From: Achatina immaculata
Taxonomy: Eukaryota > Mollusca > Gastropoda > Stylommatophora > Achatinidae
DNA length: 64,000 nucleotides
Direction: 5' to 3'
Assembly (NCBI GenBank): GCA_009760885.1
Contig: CM019704.1
Coordinates: 16,472,429-16,536,428, forward strand
Part shown: positions 43,311-53,475 of the stretch, in pieces
How positions within the stretch are numbered: position 1 is the stretch's first letter
How the letters are laid out: each line of letters opens with the position of its first letter
Translations under genes and position numbers: made by a program
Notes under the pieces: model-generated
The model's database searches: none
What the model saw: the letters and a program-made list of their open reading frames with translations, nothing else
Told to the model about the DNA's origin: nothing

Positions 43311-43460
43311 ATGGTGGTGGTTGTGGTGATGGTGGCAGTAGTAACAGGTGTATTAATTGTGGTGGTGAAGGTAGCTGTGATTGCATTGATGGTGGTAGTA
43401 GTAGTAGTAGTAATTTTAGTAGTAGTAGTAGTAGTAGTAGTAGCAACGAAAATAATAGCA
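42841..43460. repeat. (GTA)n tract with four copies of a longer GTAACAGTTGTAGTAAT block
   Basis: GTAGTA triplets alternate with a block of about 75 bases containing 'AACAGTTGTAGTAATTGTGG' and 'GAAGGTAGTTGTGATTGCA', at about 42958, 43054, 43170 and 43340. Growing spacing reflects expansion of the GTA stretches. Val- or Leu-rich ORFs are artefacts. Confidence 0.9.
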
Positions 43461-43477
43461 GTATTAAGAGATGCAGC

Positions 43478-43560
43478 CGTACTTCCAAGTGGCCAGATGT
43501 TGAAGCGCGTGGGCGCATTTAGTAGATTCTGACTGCCATTTGCACCATTTACTATAGCGA
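43478..43560 (+). repeat. Interspersed repeat fragment (pair with 16285-16346)
   Basis: 'TTCCAAGTGGCCAGATGTTG' and 'GGGCGCATTTAGTAGATTC' match 16290-16340 in the same orientation. Confidence 0.65.
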
Positions 43561-43599
43561 GAGTACCACCTTTGCAAGTATTATTTTCTGTAGTATAGG

Positions 43600-43848
43600 C
43601 TATAATAGTGATAGCAGTCGTTGTAGTAATGATAAAAACAGTGGAACCAGTGGTGGCAGTGGTAGAAATAATAGCAGCAATAGTATTATTACCAGCAGTA
43701 ATAGCTGTGACATTATCAGCAGTACTAAAAGATGGAACAGGAATACAGGTAGTATAAGTTGCAATATTAAAAGTAGTAATAGCAGTGGTGGTGGTGATGG
43801 CAGTAGTAGTAGTAATAGTAGTAGCAGCAGCAGCAGTAGTAGTAGTAA

Positions 43849-43890
<42 letters not shown>

Positions 43891-43925
43891 AGTAGTAGTA
43901 AAAACAGCAGCAGCAATAATACTAC
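43600..43925. repeat. Degenerate (GTA)n/(GCA)n tract
   Basis: Triplet-periodic sequence becoming nearly pure GTA at 43800-43895. A diverged continuation of 42841-43460. Confidence 0.85.
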
Positions 43926-44500
43926 AAATGTGATAGTAGAAAAAAAAAGTGACAATATTCGAGGAATGATCACAACAAGGAAAGGAGAAATGTTTTGTTA
44001 TGTTCCTGTGTTACTGATGGCCAGGCCCTCAGCTGGTGTACCGCTCCGGGCCCCTGGAGTTCCCCCTTTCCCCCCCCCCCCACGTGTGGGCCCAGAGGCC
44101 TTCGGGCGGGCGGTTGTTGAAAACTGATACGCCGGAGGGTGATGGGGCGGGAGGGTGGAAGGGAGGGGGGCCGGAGCCAAGAGAGAAGTTTTGCACCCGC
44201 GCTAAAAAAATCTCTCTCTCGAGGCCCCAGCCTACGAGTACTGAGGTTGGGTCACCAGAAATAAACGAACTTCCGCTTCCCCTGCCTGTTTCTTACACTG
44301 ACTGATAAATCTGACACGAATAAAATAAACACAGCAAGGGGGATAACAGGAAACTAGGGCCTGCGTCAGGAGAGATGGCAACAGCAAATCTGACGGTAAA
44401 CATCTGTATCTATGGCTCAGCGCCCACTCTATTCCTAGCTTCCATTAGCTAAACCACGCCATTCGTCGAACACGTCTTTCAAAACACGATTATTTCTCAA
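43926..44500. other. No gene; contains a 25-bp element shared with 46248
   Basis: 'GATACGCCGGAGGGTGATGG' at 44130 matches 'GATACGCCGGAGAGCGATGG' at 46248, just upstream of the tRNA-like SINE there. A C run lies at 44070-44081. Confidence 0.5.
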
Positions 44501-44509
44501 ATGTCGCGC

Positions 44510-45250
44510 TGTCCTATAGTTTCTGTTTACTAGCAGTTCTTGTCACATGTCACGTTGTCCTCTGGTTTCTGTTTACTAGCAGTTCTTGTCACATGTCGCG
44601 GTGTCCTCTAGTTTCTGTTTACTACCAGTTCTTGTCACATGTAACGTTGTCCTCTAGTTTCTGTTTACTAGCGTTCTTGTCACATGTAGCGTTGTCCTCT
44701 GATTTCTGTTTACTAGCGTTCTTGTCACATGTAACGTTGTCCTCTGATTTCTGTTTACTTGCGTTCTTGTCACATATAACGTTGTCCTCTGATTTCTGTT
44801 TACTAGCGTTCTTGTCACATGTAACGTTGTCCTCTAGTTTCTATCTGCGCACTACAAGTGTTCTTATCAAATGCCACGCGTTGTCCTCTAGTTTCTATTT
44901 ACAAATGTTCTTGTCAAATGCCACGTGAACTCTAGTTTCTACTGGTGCACTACAAGCGTTCTTGTAAAATGTCACGTTGTCCTCTAGTTCTTATTTGTTC
45001 ACTACACGCCTGCTTCTCAAATGTCACGCTGTCCTCTAGTTTCTATTGTTCACGGCACATCTACTTCTCAAATGCCACGCTGTCCTCTAGTTTCTATTGT
45101 TCACGGCACATCTACTTCTCAAATGCCATGATGTCCTCTAGCTTCTGTTGTTCACTATACCCCTACTTCTCAAATGCCACGCTGTCCTCTAGTTTCGAAT
45201 GTTCACTACAGCCCTACTTCACAAATGTCACGAGATCTGCTAGCTGGCAT
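44510..45250. repeat. About 50-60-bp minisatellite, about 14 copies in two sub-families
   Basis: All units share 'GTTGTCCTCTAGTTTCTGTT' or close variants. The left half pairs it with 'CTAGCGTTCTTGTCACATGT', the right half (from 44940) with 'CACTACACGCCTGCTTCTCA' types. The gradual change along the array suggests successive expansions. Confidence 0.9.
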
Positions 45251-45591
45251 TTGTTCACAATGTGTTCACCAACATAACCTGTTCACCAACATAATTTACG
45301 CCCACTGACACATACAAACTCTTAGTCTTCTTTAAGACTGTAAGTTCCCATTCCCCTCTTTTAAACCCTACAACAGCTTTAATAAATCCAATCTTTAAAA
45401 TAAAGAAATAATTTCTTTTTAAAAGAGAGAACAAAAAAATACTCAGTTTTTTGTTTTGCCATGCACTTAACTCGCTCTGCAAATTTGAAAAAAAAAAAGA
45501 CTCATTTTAGAAATTCTTGTTGAATATTCACGATCTATTGATTTAAGAAAGAAAAAAAAATGGTGGAACTAATGCTTCCATCCTTTTAGCA
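45251..45591. other. No gene seen
   Basis: A 'GTTCACCAACATAA' phrase is duplicated at 45257-45295. A runs at 45487 and 45551. No supported gene. Confidence 0.5.
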
Positions 45592-45772
45592 CAGAGGTTC
45601 TCAAACTTTTTCAGGTTGCCGGCCTCTTTGCCCTTTCTTCCTCGTCTATATCCCTAGCGGCCCCCTGCGATATTTTCCCTCATCTGGTTCTGATATCGCT
45701 TGCTCTTCTAACTGCCCCCGTGTTAATTTTACCACCGCCATCGCGAGGGCAATACGGTCAGTTTAAGATCCG
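45592..45772. mobile_element. Short hAT-type MITE-like element
   Basis: Left end 'CAGAGGTTCTCAAACTTTTT'; right end reverse-complemented 'CAGCGGATCTTAAACTGACC'. These form imperfect terminal inverted repeats around a non-coding interior containing the 'CGGCCTCTTTGCCC' type sequence frequent in such elements. Confidence 0.5.
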
Positions 45773-46097
45773 CTGGTTTACCTTAATGAAATTCAAAGAA
45801 TAATGGGAGACAATAGCTAGTTATAATCTGTTGATAGGAACTGAATAAAAGCTGGATCAAGTATTAAAGAACGCTCCCCCCCCCCCCAACCAGTAACATC
45901 CCACGCCAGATGAACTAAAAACACTGTAATTACCGGCTGATCCTGTTAGTTGTTAAGACACAACCAAAAAGGAAACAAAACAGCAAATAAAACTGTCTTG
46001 GACTGGGGACGTTTCAGACTGGGTGAGCTAGCTTTAAATATAGTGTTTGATGTAAGATGTAGGCACCGGCCAGCTCTAGTTTTTATGTCCAGGAGAC
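45773..46097. other. No gene seen
   Basis: C run at 45878-45888; otherwise unique. Confidence 0.5.
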
Positions 46098-46100
46098 TTG

Positions 46101-46182
<82 letters not shown>

Positions 46183-46233
46183 ATCTATCTGTCTGTCCAT
46201 CTATCTATCTGTCTGTCTGTCTGTCTGTCTGTC
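46101..46233. repeat. (ATCT)n and (GTCT)n microsatellite
   Basis: About 80 bases of pure ATCT followed by a GTCT/ATCT mixture. Confidence 0.95.
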
Positions 46234-46239
46234 TATGGA

Positions 46240-46580
46240 TGAAAACAGATACGCCGGAGAGCGATGGGGCGGGTGGGGGGGGGGGGAGGGGGGGCTGGTT
46301 GGCTGAGTGGTTAGGCGCTCGGTTTACTAATCAGGTGGCACCGGGTTCAGTCCCAGCAGTGGGATTTTTTTTTTTCTGGTACACACCAAAAATGGCCCCA
46401 GGGTCAACTTGGCCTCTAAAAATTGGCACTAGAAAAATCTGGTTAGATAAACACGGCCAGGCCGTGACACTGATCACTTTACACTTTCATGTGCCGAAGG
46501 TCGTAGAAAATACGGGCCTATCACCTTATCCCCAATATCCTCACGGACATGGAAATTGGCAATTTATCTTTACCTACAAT
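46240..46580 (+). mobile_element. tRNA-derived SINE
   Basis: After the shared 'GATACGCCGGAGAGCGATGG' segment, the tRNA-like head (46290-46366) has an A box 'TGGCTGAGTGGTTAGGCGCT' and a B-box-like 'GGGTTCAGTCCCAGCAG', with variable-arm length near a tRNA-Leu/Ser. A T run, then an unrelated body ('TGGTACACACCAAAAATGGC', 'CCAGGGTCAACTTGG') and an A/T-rich 3' side follow. The B box lacks one base of GGTTCRANTCC, so it is a SINE head and not a functional tRNA gene. Confidence 0.7.
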
Positions 46581-46599
46581 ATTTAATTATTGCACATTT

Positions 46600-47140
46600 C
46601 TTTTTTTTCTCTTAATGTTCATTAATTTAGTGTGTGTTTTCACCCAAGTTCTATGTCAAAGTCTTTTTTTTTTAAGTTCTATATCGAACAAATTGTGTTT
46701 TTTTAGTTCCGTGCGGAATAAGCTATGTTTTTTTGTCGTTTTGTGTTGAATAAACTGTAGTTTAGTTCTGTGTCCAAAAAGACACAAACAAACAAACAAA
46801 CAACAACAACAACATCACCGATTTTTAGTTCTATGTCGAATAAATATATTTTTTTACTTTTACGTTGAATAATTTTTGTTAGTTCTGTGTTGACTTGTTA
46901 GTTCTGTGTTGACTAAAATATCTTTAGTTCAATGTCGATTAGGGTGTTCTTTTGAGTTCTATGTCGAGAAGATTGTGTTTTTGTTTTGTTTTACTTCCAC
47001 GTTGAATAGACTCCTTTTTTTTTTTGGTTCTATGTTCAATAGAGTTTATTCTATGTTGAATGGAATGTTTTTTTTTTTTTGTAGTTCTAATGTTGAACAG
47101 ACTATAATGTTAGTTCTGTACTGAGTAAACTGCTGTTGTT
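46600..47140. repeat. Highly degenerate ~40-bp array around AGTTCTATGTCGAATA
   Basis: About 12 loose copies of 'TAGTTCTATGTCGAATAAAC' separated by T runs. Interrupted by a CAAA/CAAC tract at 46782-46815. Confidence 0.75.
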
Positions 47141-47199
47141 TTTTTAAAAAATTCTTTTAGGCAGACCGAATATTTTTATTATACGCCAGCAAAAGCGAC

Positions 47200-47270
47200 A
47201 CAGGTGGCACAACTGTTATCAGTGCTGATCAAGACCCTATGCATAAGCTCCCTGGCGCACTTTCTTTCTG
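47200..47270 (-). repeat. Interspersed repeat R, copy 6 (fragment)
   Basis: 'GTGCTGATCAAGACCCTATG' matches the reversed 'GGGTCTTGGTCA' core of R. Only this core is recognisable. Confidence 0.4.
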
Positions 47271-47440
47271 GTTAGAGGGCGAGTAGGCTTCGCCATGGCT
47301 CGCATGATTTTGATTTTCCTGCTCAAGAGGGCGTCTGTCTAGTGCGGTATCAAACAGGGAACTTGTTTACATCCATGACACGAGTATATATAGAGAGTGC
47401 TTATCGCTATGTTCATACATACATACTGTGCGTTTATGGT

Positions 47441-47442
<2 letters not shown>

Positions 47443-47484
<42 letters not shown>

Positions 47485-47485
47485 G
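47443..47485. repeat. (CT)n microsatellite
   Basis: About 42 bases of CT with one GT interruption. Confidence 0.9.
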
Positions 47486-47642
47486 ATATAAAGACTACGT
47501 TTCGTTCTATCACATGTCACAAAGACCATGCACTTAATTCTCTGTGACAGAGTGCACGTGTATAGCCCCGCATTTAGTACCTGAATTTCACCACATCTGT
47601 ACTCTGGACCCAGCCTTGTATGTGTTCAGTAAAATCTCAATA

Positions 47643-47725
47643 TACTTCTTCTTCTTCGTTCGCTTCTACCACCAAGATCGCCCCCGTGATCCTACTGAAT
47701 TTACTCCTGTGGTTCTCGCGATACT
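47643..47725 (+). repeat. Fragment shared with the start of the 31874-32772 insertion
   Basis: 'TTCTTCTTCGTTCGCTTCTA' and 'CGTGATCCTACTGAATTTAC' match 31876-31945. Same orientation, so it is a second copy of that unidentified element, truncated after about 80 bases. Confidence 0.7.
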
Positions 47726-48751
47726 CTCATTCAGGATGGAGGCGCAGAGGCTCAATACATTAAAAACAACAAAGAAGTGAGTTTAATAATTTATCTTACC
47801 ACATCTGGAGCAGTCCAGGGTTAACCCTTAACATTCTAGGTGACGATTCACGGGGGGGGGGGGGGGGAAGTAAGAAATACGGAACACACAGTCATTGTTT
47901 TCTGAAGAACATATTCCTGTTTTCTGAAAAAAAAATGTGCAGAATGGTGACGAACACATGTGGACAAAAACCGCCAGAGAAACCCGAAGACCTCTTTATT
48001 TCGCTCTGGGACCAACTAACAGAATGACCCTGATCACTTCCGACGAACCAGCGCTGAACCCCAAATAATTGCCCAGATCCCACCATCTGCGCGGCCGACA
48101 GACGACCACAGAGCCGTGACCCATGAGCACTCACGTGGAAAGTGGGAAACAGAAGAGCCCTGGAAAGAGCACCAACCATGTCCCTGACGGGGAATTGGGT
48201 GGGGGAAGGGGGAGGAACAGGAAGTTTTCACTGACTCTGGACCAACTCTCTAGGGAGCTCTCTCCAGTATTCAATTAGAGGGTCCACGTTTGTCCACGCC
48301 TGAACGATCCACACTTTCTAGTCACTGTTGGTTGAGATCCTTGCTTTTTCTTCTCTGTATTTAACTCCCCCCCCCCCCCCTTTCAAAAAAAAAAAAAAGG
48401 CCCAAGACTATTGAAGTTGGTCTCTCAGCGCGAAATCGATCACAATTGGTCGCAAATTATACGCTGCTGTTCCGAGCTTTGATTGTCAGATATGGTAACT
48501 CTTGTTGCCTTTTGATGTCACTTCTTGGTTCACTGATTTCAGAGATTTGTTATAGAAGACTCGTTACAAAGACCAGTAAGATCTGTCTTGCGAACGGATA
48601 TGCCAGTCTAAATGTAATATATAAAAGAAGGAAAAGTTTACATCAAATAAAATAAGAACTTATAAAAGTAAGTTGTATTCTTGAAATAATGCCTTTACGT
48701 TTTGGTGTGCAGGCAGACAGAGGTGTACGGCGGAGTTTTCTGTGACCGTCG
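47726..48751. other. No gene seen; G, C and A runs
   Basis: G run at 47853-47868, C run at 48367-48380 followed by A run. Unrecognised ORFs only. Confidence 0.5.
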
Positions 48752-48976
48752 CCAAGGAAAGGAAGCATACAGCAACATACGGAAATGGCCATAGTCGCCA
48801 AGGAAAGGAAGCATGCAGCAACATACGGAAATGGTCATAGTCGCCAAGGAAAGGAAGCATACAGCAACATACAGAAATGGCCATAGTCGCCAAGGAAAGG
48901 AAACATACAGCAACATACGGAAATGGCCATAGTCGCCAAGGAAAGGAAGCATACAGCAACATACGGAAATGGTCAT
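48752..48976. repeat. 46-bp minisatellite, about 5 copies
   Basis: The unit contains 'CGCCAAGGAAAGGAAGCATA' and 'CAGCAACATACGGAAATGG'. Nearly identical copies. Confidence 0.95.
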
Positions 48977-49084
48977 ACGATGTTCTGAGATTTGCCTGTT
49001 ATCTCTGAGATGTCATTATTTATCCAGTTATTTTTTCAAGAAGTACAGAGCTAAGATACAGCACAGCTGGGGGACATAGGTGCG

Positions 49085-49150
49085 AATGGCTGGTTGCAGA
49101 CCGTGAGAGGTGGAGAAAATTTGCTGCTGCCCTGCAAGAAGACACAGGGC
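49085..49150 (+). pseudogene. Tiny LINE C-terminal fragment (family G)
   Basis: Reads 'WLVADRERWRKFAAALQED', similar to the 'VA-DR--WR-F--AL' end of RTE-like polymerases. Too short for certainty. Confidence 0.4.
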
Positions 49151-49239
49151 GTACTGGGCGGTGATTGCTTAGTTGGTCGCCGACTAAGTACATGGATAGG
49201 TGGATGGACAGAGCTAAGAATGATACAAATCCTAATTTT

Positions 49240-49447
49240 TTTTTTTTAAACAGAAGAGATCTTTCTTTTTATGCCTAAATTTTGAACTGTTATAAATAAG
49301 GTTTTTTCTTAAAAGATTTGAATTGTTATACAGAAGGTCTTTTCCCATAAATTTTGAATTGTTATACAGAAGGTCTTTTCCCATAAATTTTGAATTGTTC
49401 TACATAAGATCATTTCCTCTAAATTTTGAATTGTTGTACAGAATGTG
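49240..49447. repeat. About 36-bp minisatellite, 5 copies
   Basis: The unit contains 'AAATTTTGAATTGTTATACA' and 'GAAGGTCTTTTCCCAT'. Confidence 0.85.
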
Positions 49448-50020
49448 CTGAAGTCCTGCAAACACTGCCCTACCACTGTACCCCTTATATGCCTTAAGAC
49501 ATGGAAACGGGGATTTTACCTTTATCTCCCCGACTCAGGTCAAGTGTTGCCAACACTGTACGGAGGAATAAACGAGCCCTGTAAATTTACCCAACATGTT
49601 TTCGGCTGAACTGCCATATTAAATTCTGGGTTAGCGCTTTCTGGCTGCCCCGTAGGCATCCTTACAAGACGTGACACCTGAGCAGAGTGATGGTTCTTTA
49701 TAGTAATGCCAGCGTGGCGTGGGAGTGTGGCACGGGCCGGCGTGGCATTTCTATGAAAACGTGTTGATAGGAAACTAGATGTGGTTGATAACAGAAGACC
49801 TGGTAGACTCACACCCACGTGACCGGTACAGATGTAGACTTAAGTTTGTAGAGAGCAGTTCAGTGAAGATGAATCAACAAAACAAAACAAACAAACAAAA
49901 ACTGAGATAACGAAACGGAAAAATGAGCCTTGTTTTCCTGCATTTGAGTCTGGTATGTAAGTATCTGTTGTGATGATAGTGCGGTCATTTTTCATACTCG
50001 CCCTATTTTCAGTAGGCCAA
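49448..50020. other. No gene seen
   Basis: Unique-looking sequence. A minus-strand ORF (49540-49818) lacks recognised features. Confidence 0.45.
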
Positions 50021-50021
50021 A

Positions 50022-50110
50022 CCAGTAGTTCTCAACCTCTGTGAGGCCGCGGACCCTGTGAAGTCAGTGACAGTTCCCAGTGACTCCCCCCCCCCCCCCA
50101 CTTGAAATTT
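50022..50110. mobile_element. hAT-type MITE end (degenerate)
   Basis: 'CCAGTAGTTCTCAACCTCTG' followed by 'GAGGCCGCGGACCCTGTGAA' is the usual start of CAGTGGTTCTCAA elements. A C run interrupts it at 50087-50100; the far end is not clear. Confidence 0.4.
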
Positions 50111-51298
50111 AATTATACCTCTTCACACATTTCTATTATTCTGCATAAATTAGACCCGCTGTGTAAGCCCTCCATAAGACCCTTCTTGGGTCTCCTCATG
50201 GGTCTGGGACCTCTAGGCTGGCAGTTGATCCATTGTAGGAAAAAGTCTTAGCTTTTTTTTTCGCCTATAAACCCAAAATTGATTGTCCAATATGTCTCCA
50301 TACTTCTCATCATCATCATTGTCATCATCATCTCAAAAGATGTCAATGAACTCTGCATGCTAACAGTTTGGTGCTGACATATAAGAGAAAATTATAGTCT
50401 CACAAGTTAAAAAAAAAAAAAAACATGTCCAGATCTTGGATCCCAATCCTCCTCTCCTCCCTCCCAAATCATTTAGCCCCCACCCCCACATCCGTGGTTA
50501 GAACCCTGTACAAGAGGGTTATGCAGTGAGCATCACGGCAGACCATTGTGCTATATACAGTACTCACTTTCACAACTTGCTTGACTATATCGCTTCGCTC
50601 CCCGAGTTAAATAATCCAACTACTGACGCGAGAAGCGAATGCACCAACCACCCCCTCTACCCAGTAGCTCGTGAACTCGTTAAAAAACAAAAACAAAACA
50701 GAAGCAAAAAAAAACAAAACAAAACAACAAATGAAATAACATTATAAGACTTTGTTGTGCGCCAGATGTAGACAAGAAGCTCACTTGCGTGTGAAAGAGA
50801 TCATATTTTCAAAGTCCCCCAGTAATTACCACATGTTGGGGGTATTTTTATCTGCCATCTCAACATTTTCTTCCGTATCACTAAACACACTCGGCACACG
50901 GGGCTAGCATTATTGATATTGTACATACGGCGGGCAACAGATAATATATCCACGCGTGGTATAAACCTTTTAGCTCAATTATTTTCTACTTGAAACCAGC
51001 ATGTTGTTTGTTTTCTTGTTCGCCTGGCACTGTTAACTGTGAGAACTGTAGCTCATAGCAAGAGCATCATTACATTACCGACAGTTCTCGGGTATAAGTA
51101 TACGAAACTGTAAATATACACACACCCACTGCAGAACATTTGTGATAAGAAATAGAGTAGTTATACTACATAATATTAGTTGTCTCTTGGTTCCCAGTGA
51201 TGTGTTAGGGTGAGAAAGCAGCGGGGATAGCTGGTATGTAATGAATGTCATTTGCTGTTTGTGTTCTTACATCAGTTTCTCTATCAAGCTTAAACATC
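50111..51298. other. No gene seen
   Basis: About 1.2 kb of unique-looking, A+T-rich sequence with ATC, A and CAAAA tracts. No supported gene. Confidence 0.5.
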
Positions 51299-51592
51299 TA
51301 CTGTAAACATACAACCAAGAATAACATACAACCAAGAACAACATACAACCACGAAAAGCATAACCAAGAAAAACATACAAACAAGAAAAACATAACCAAG
51401 AACAACAAACAACCAAGAAGAACATACAACCAAATACAACATACAACCACGAAAAACATACAAACAAGAAAAACATAACCAAGAACAACAAATAACCAAG
51501 AACGCCATACAACCAAGAACGCCATACAACCAAGAAAAACATACTACTAAGAACACCATGCAACCACGAAAAACATACTACCAAGACACTTG
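51299..51592. repeat. 15-16-bp minisatellite, about 18 copies
   Basis: The unit is 'AACATACAACCAAGAA' with variants (CACGAA, AAACAAGAA, CGCCATACAACC). Heterogeneous. Confidence 0.9.
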
Positions 51593-51594
51593 AA

Positions 51595-51715
51595 TTCTTT
51601 AACCTGTTGGATCCTGCTGTCTCTGATATAGATGTTCCATAAGCTTGGAACTCCTGCTGACTTTCATGGTCTCTGTTTTGGCAATGTTGATTTTCATATC
51701 ATAACCTTAACATAC
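51595..51715 (-). pseudogene. LINE family H, 5' segment in inverted orientation
   Basis: Minus-strand reading 'YDMKINIAKTETMKVSRSSK' is the conserved segment after the YADD box (MKIN--KTK-MKVSR) of a non-LTR polymerase. It lies head-to-head with the 3' segment of the same kind of element at 51728-52135. Confidence 0.7.
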
Positions 51716-51727
51716 CATTCTAAACCA

Positions 51728-52135
51728 ACAGACAACTCATTAACAGCATATTTATACCAACGTTCAGCTACCAGTTCCAGATATGGACACTAACCAAGAA
51801 ACAGCAAAATAAAATATCTACATGCGAAATGAGGTACCTAAGAATATCAGCAAACATCTCTAGGAGGGATAAGACAAGAAATGACGAGATAAGACAACCA
51901 GTACGAACTACATCATGCCTACAATGCATACAGAGACAAAGAATCAAGTGTTTTCCCCACTTGATGAGAATGACGCATATATAGCCAGGCGCGAGAACCT
52001 TCGATCAAAGAACTACAGGACACAGGATCAAGACGGAGACCCAGAAATAGATAGATAAATGAAGTAACGGAAACACTCACGAATTACGACATGCTAACCG
52101 TATCTTCCCTGGACAACGGAGTCACACAGCTGTAA
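51728..52135 (+). pseudogene. LINE family H, 3' segment
   Basis: Plus strand, with small frame changes: 'INSIFIPTFSYQFQIWTLTK', 'CEMRYLRISANISRRDKTR', 'NDEIRQPV', 'QRQRIKCFPHLMRMTH', 'SRRRPRNR.INEVTETL'. The order (Y--QTWTLTK, MR-LR, RD--RN--IR, Q-IKWFGHL-RM, RGRPRKRWID) is typical of insect and mollusc non-LTR elements. The part between the inverted 5' segment and this one (YLGS...RIK) is missing. Confidence 0.75.
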
Positions 52136-52214
52136 CATCTCACTTTACAAAATCATGCTTGACGACAAAGTAGAGGGGGGAAAAAATAGAAGGTTTAAGT
52201 GTATGTCACAGATG

Positions 52215-52340
52215 TAAATTCCCACTATACTGCCAACTCCCAGGTGGCCCCTGACTATACTGCCAACTCCCAGGTGGCCCCTGACTATACTGCCAACTCC
52301 CATGTGGCCCCTGACTATACTACTAACTCCCAGGTGACCC
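52215..52340. repeat. 30-bp minisatellite, 4 copies
   Basis: The unit contains 'CTATACTGCCAACTCCCAGG' and 'TGGCCCCTGA'. Confidence 0.9.
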
Positions 52341-52363
52341 CCCTGAGACTTCGACTCATAGTC

Positions 52364-52557
52364 TAGATCAGTGATTTCCAAATTTTCTACATCCAAGGAT
52401 CACTTCTCTCACTACACAGAAGTTGCGGATATAATATAATATTCAAATGCATTGTGTTTTTACTGAAAATATGACACTTGATACCACATCGATAAAGCAG
52501 CCGCAGGACCATCTAATAATGACCATTTATGGTCCGTAGTGCACAGTTTGTGAACCA
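52364..52557. mobile_element. Short hAT-type MITE-like element
   Basis: Left end 'CAGTGATTTCCAAATTTTCT'; right end reverse-complemented 'CAGTGGTTCACAAACTGTGC'. Imperfect terminal inverted repeats around a non-coding A+T-rich interior. Confidence 0.55.
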
Positions 52558-52850
52558 CTGGTGTGGACAAAAAAAAAACAAAAAACAAAACGAAACATGG
52601 ACACTAATTCTGATCAAGTAGTAAGAGGCAACTAAAGAATTTGACAAGATCCCTAGGGAACTGGAGCCCAAGATTTCACACAAGCAAGTCATCACACTCC
52701 TGGAAGAGGCTGTGGAAAACTCGGATGTCTTTGTAGCTGATGACGTATTAACTTGGCTTTGATTGCACGACAAGCAACAAGATCAACAGCTCCGTTCAAC
52801 AAGAAGAACTTTCTACTGTGTCGAACTGATCAGATGCAGGGGGAAAAAAG
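52558..52850. other. No gene seen
   Basis: Unique spacer with A-rich stretch at 52568-52590. Confidence 0.5.
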
Positions 52851-53158
52851 GAGAGAGACAGGGAGCGAGAGAGAGAGAATGAGAGAAAGAGAGATGAGTG
52901 AGTAGCTACACGGACCTTCAGTACGATCCTTTTCGGATCTTCAACTTGAGTGAGTGAGTGAGTGAAATGATACACGGACCCTTCTCGGATCCCCCTGGGT
53001 AAAGGACCAGAGAGAGTGAGAGACAGAGAGTGAGAGAAAGAAAGAGAGACAAATGAGAGAGAAAGTGAGAGAGAATTACTACATAGTCTCTCAATAATAC
53101 CCTTCTCTAATCCACCACGGGTCTAGGACCTGAGAGAGAGAGAGAGAGAGAGAGAGGA
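52851..53158. repeat. GA-rich region with two more copies of the CTTCTCGGATCC repeat
   Basis: 'ACACGGACCCTTCTCGGATC' at 52972 and 'ACATAGTCTCTCAATAATAC' at 53083, each leading to 'GGACC(A/T)GAGAGAG', match 36975-37045. A partial third form begins at 52911. Confidence 0.75.
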
Positions 53159-53317
53159 GTATATATATATATATATATATATAAACAAACACTAAGCAGC
53201 AAAGGACTCGACCCGACGAGATATCATAACAGAATACAGAAACATCATATTTATTGTTTATTTATTTCACCGCTGCGCCGTCCATCTACATCTACATCTC
53301 TCCCCACCGTGGGGTGT
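53159..53317. other. AT microsatellite and spacer
   Basis: AT tract at 53160-53182; otherwise unique. Confidence 0.7.
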
Positions 53318-53475
53318 TAGGAGTGAAGTCAGGCGTGAAGACAGATTCAGCAGCGCGTGACGCACTTTACGTACACCGCCTCGTGATCAATGAATATGCC
53401 CGGTACGGCGAGCGCGCCTTTGAAGAGACAGGTGTAATCCGCTTTGATCTGAATACAAATTTGCTTTCAAAGTGA
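53318..53475 (+). CDS. Candidate 3'-terminal exon, unknown protein
   Basis: An acceptor-like 'GGGGTGTTAG' precedes an open frame beginning 'VKSGVKTDSAARDALYVHR', continuing 'NEYARYGERAFEETGVIRF' and ending at TGA 53473-53475. AATAAA follows six bases later (53481-53486), as expected of a terminal exon. G+C content is well above the surroundings. I do not recognise the protein. It could also be the 3' end of an unrecognised retroelement. Confidence 0.35.

Noticed and set aside
47740..47777. A first exon ending in a GTGAGT donor (short peptide MEAQRLNTLKTTK)
   Set aside because: Lies next to an interspersed repeat fragment and has no further support; too short to judge.
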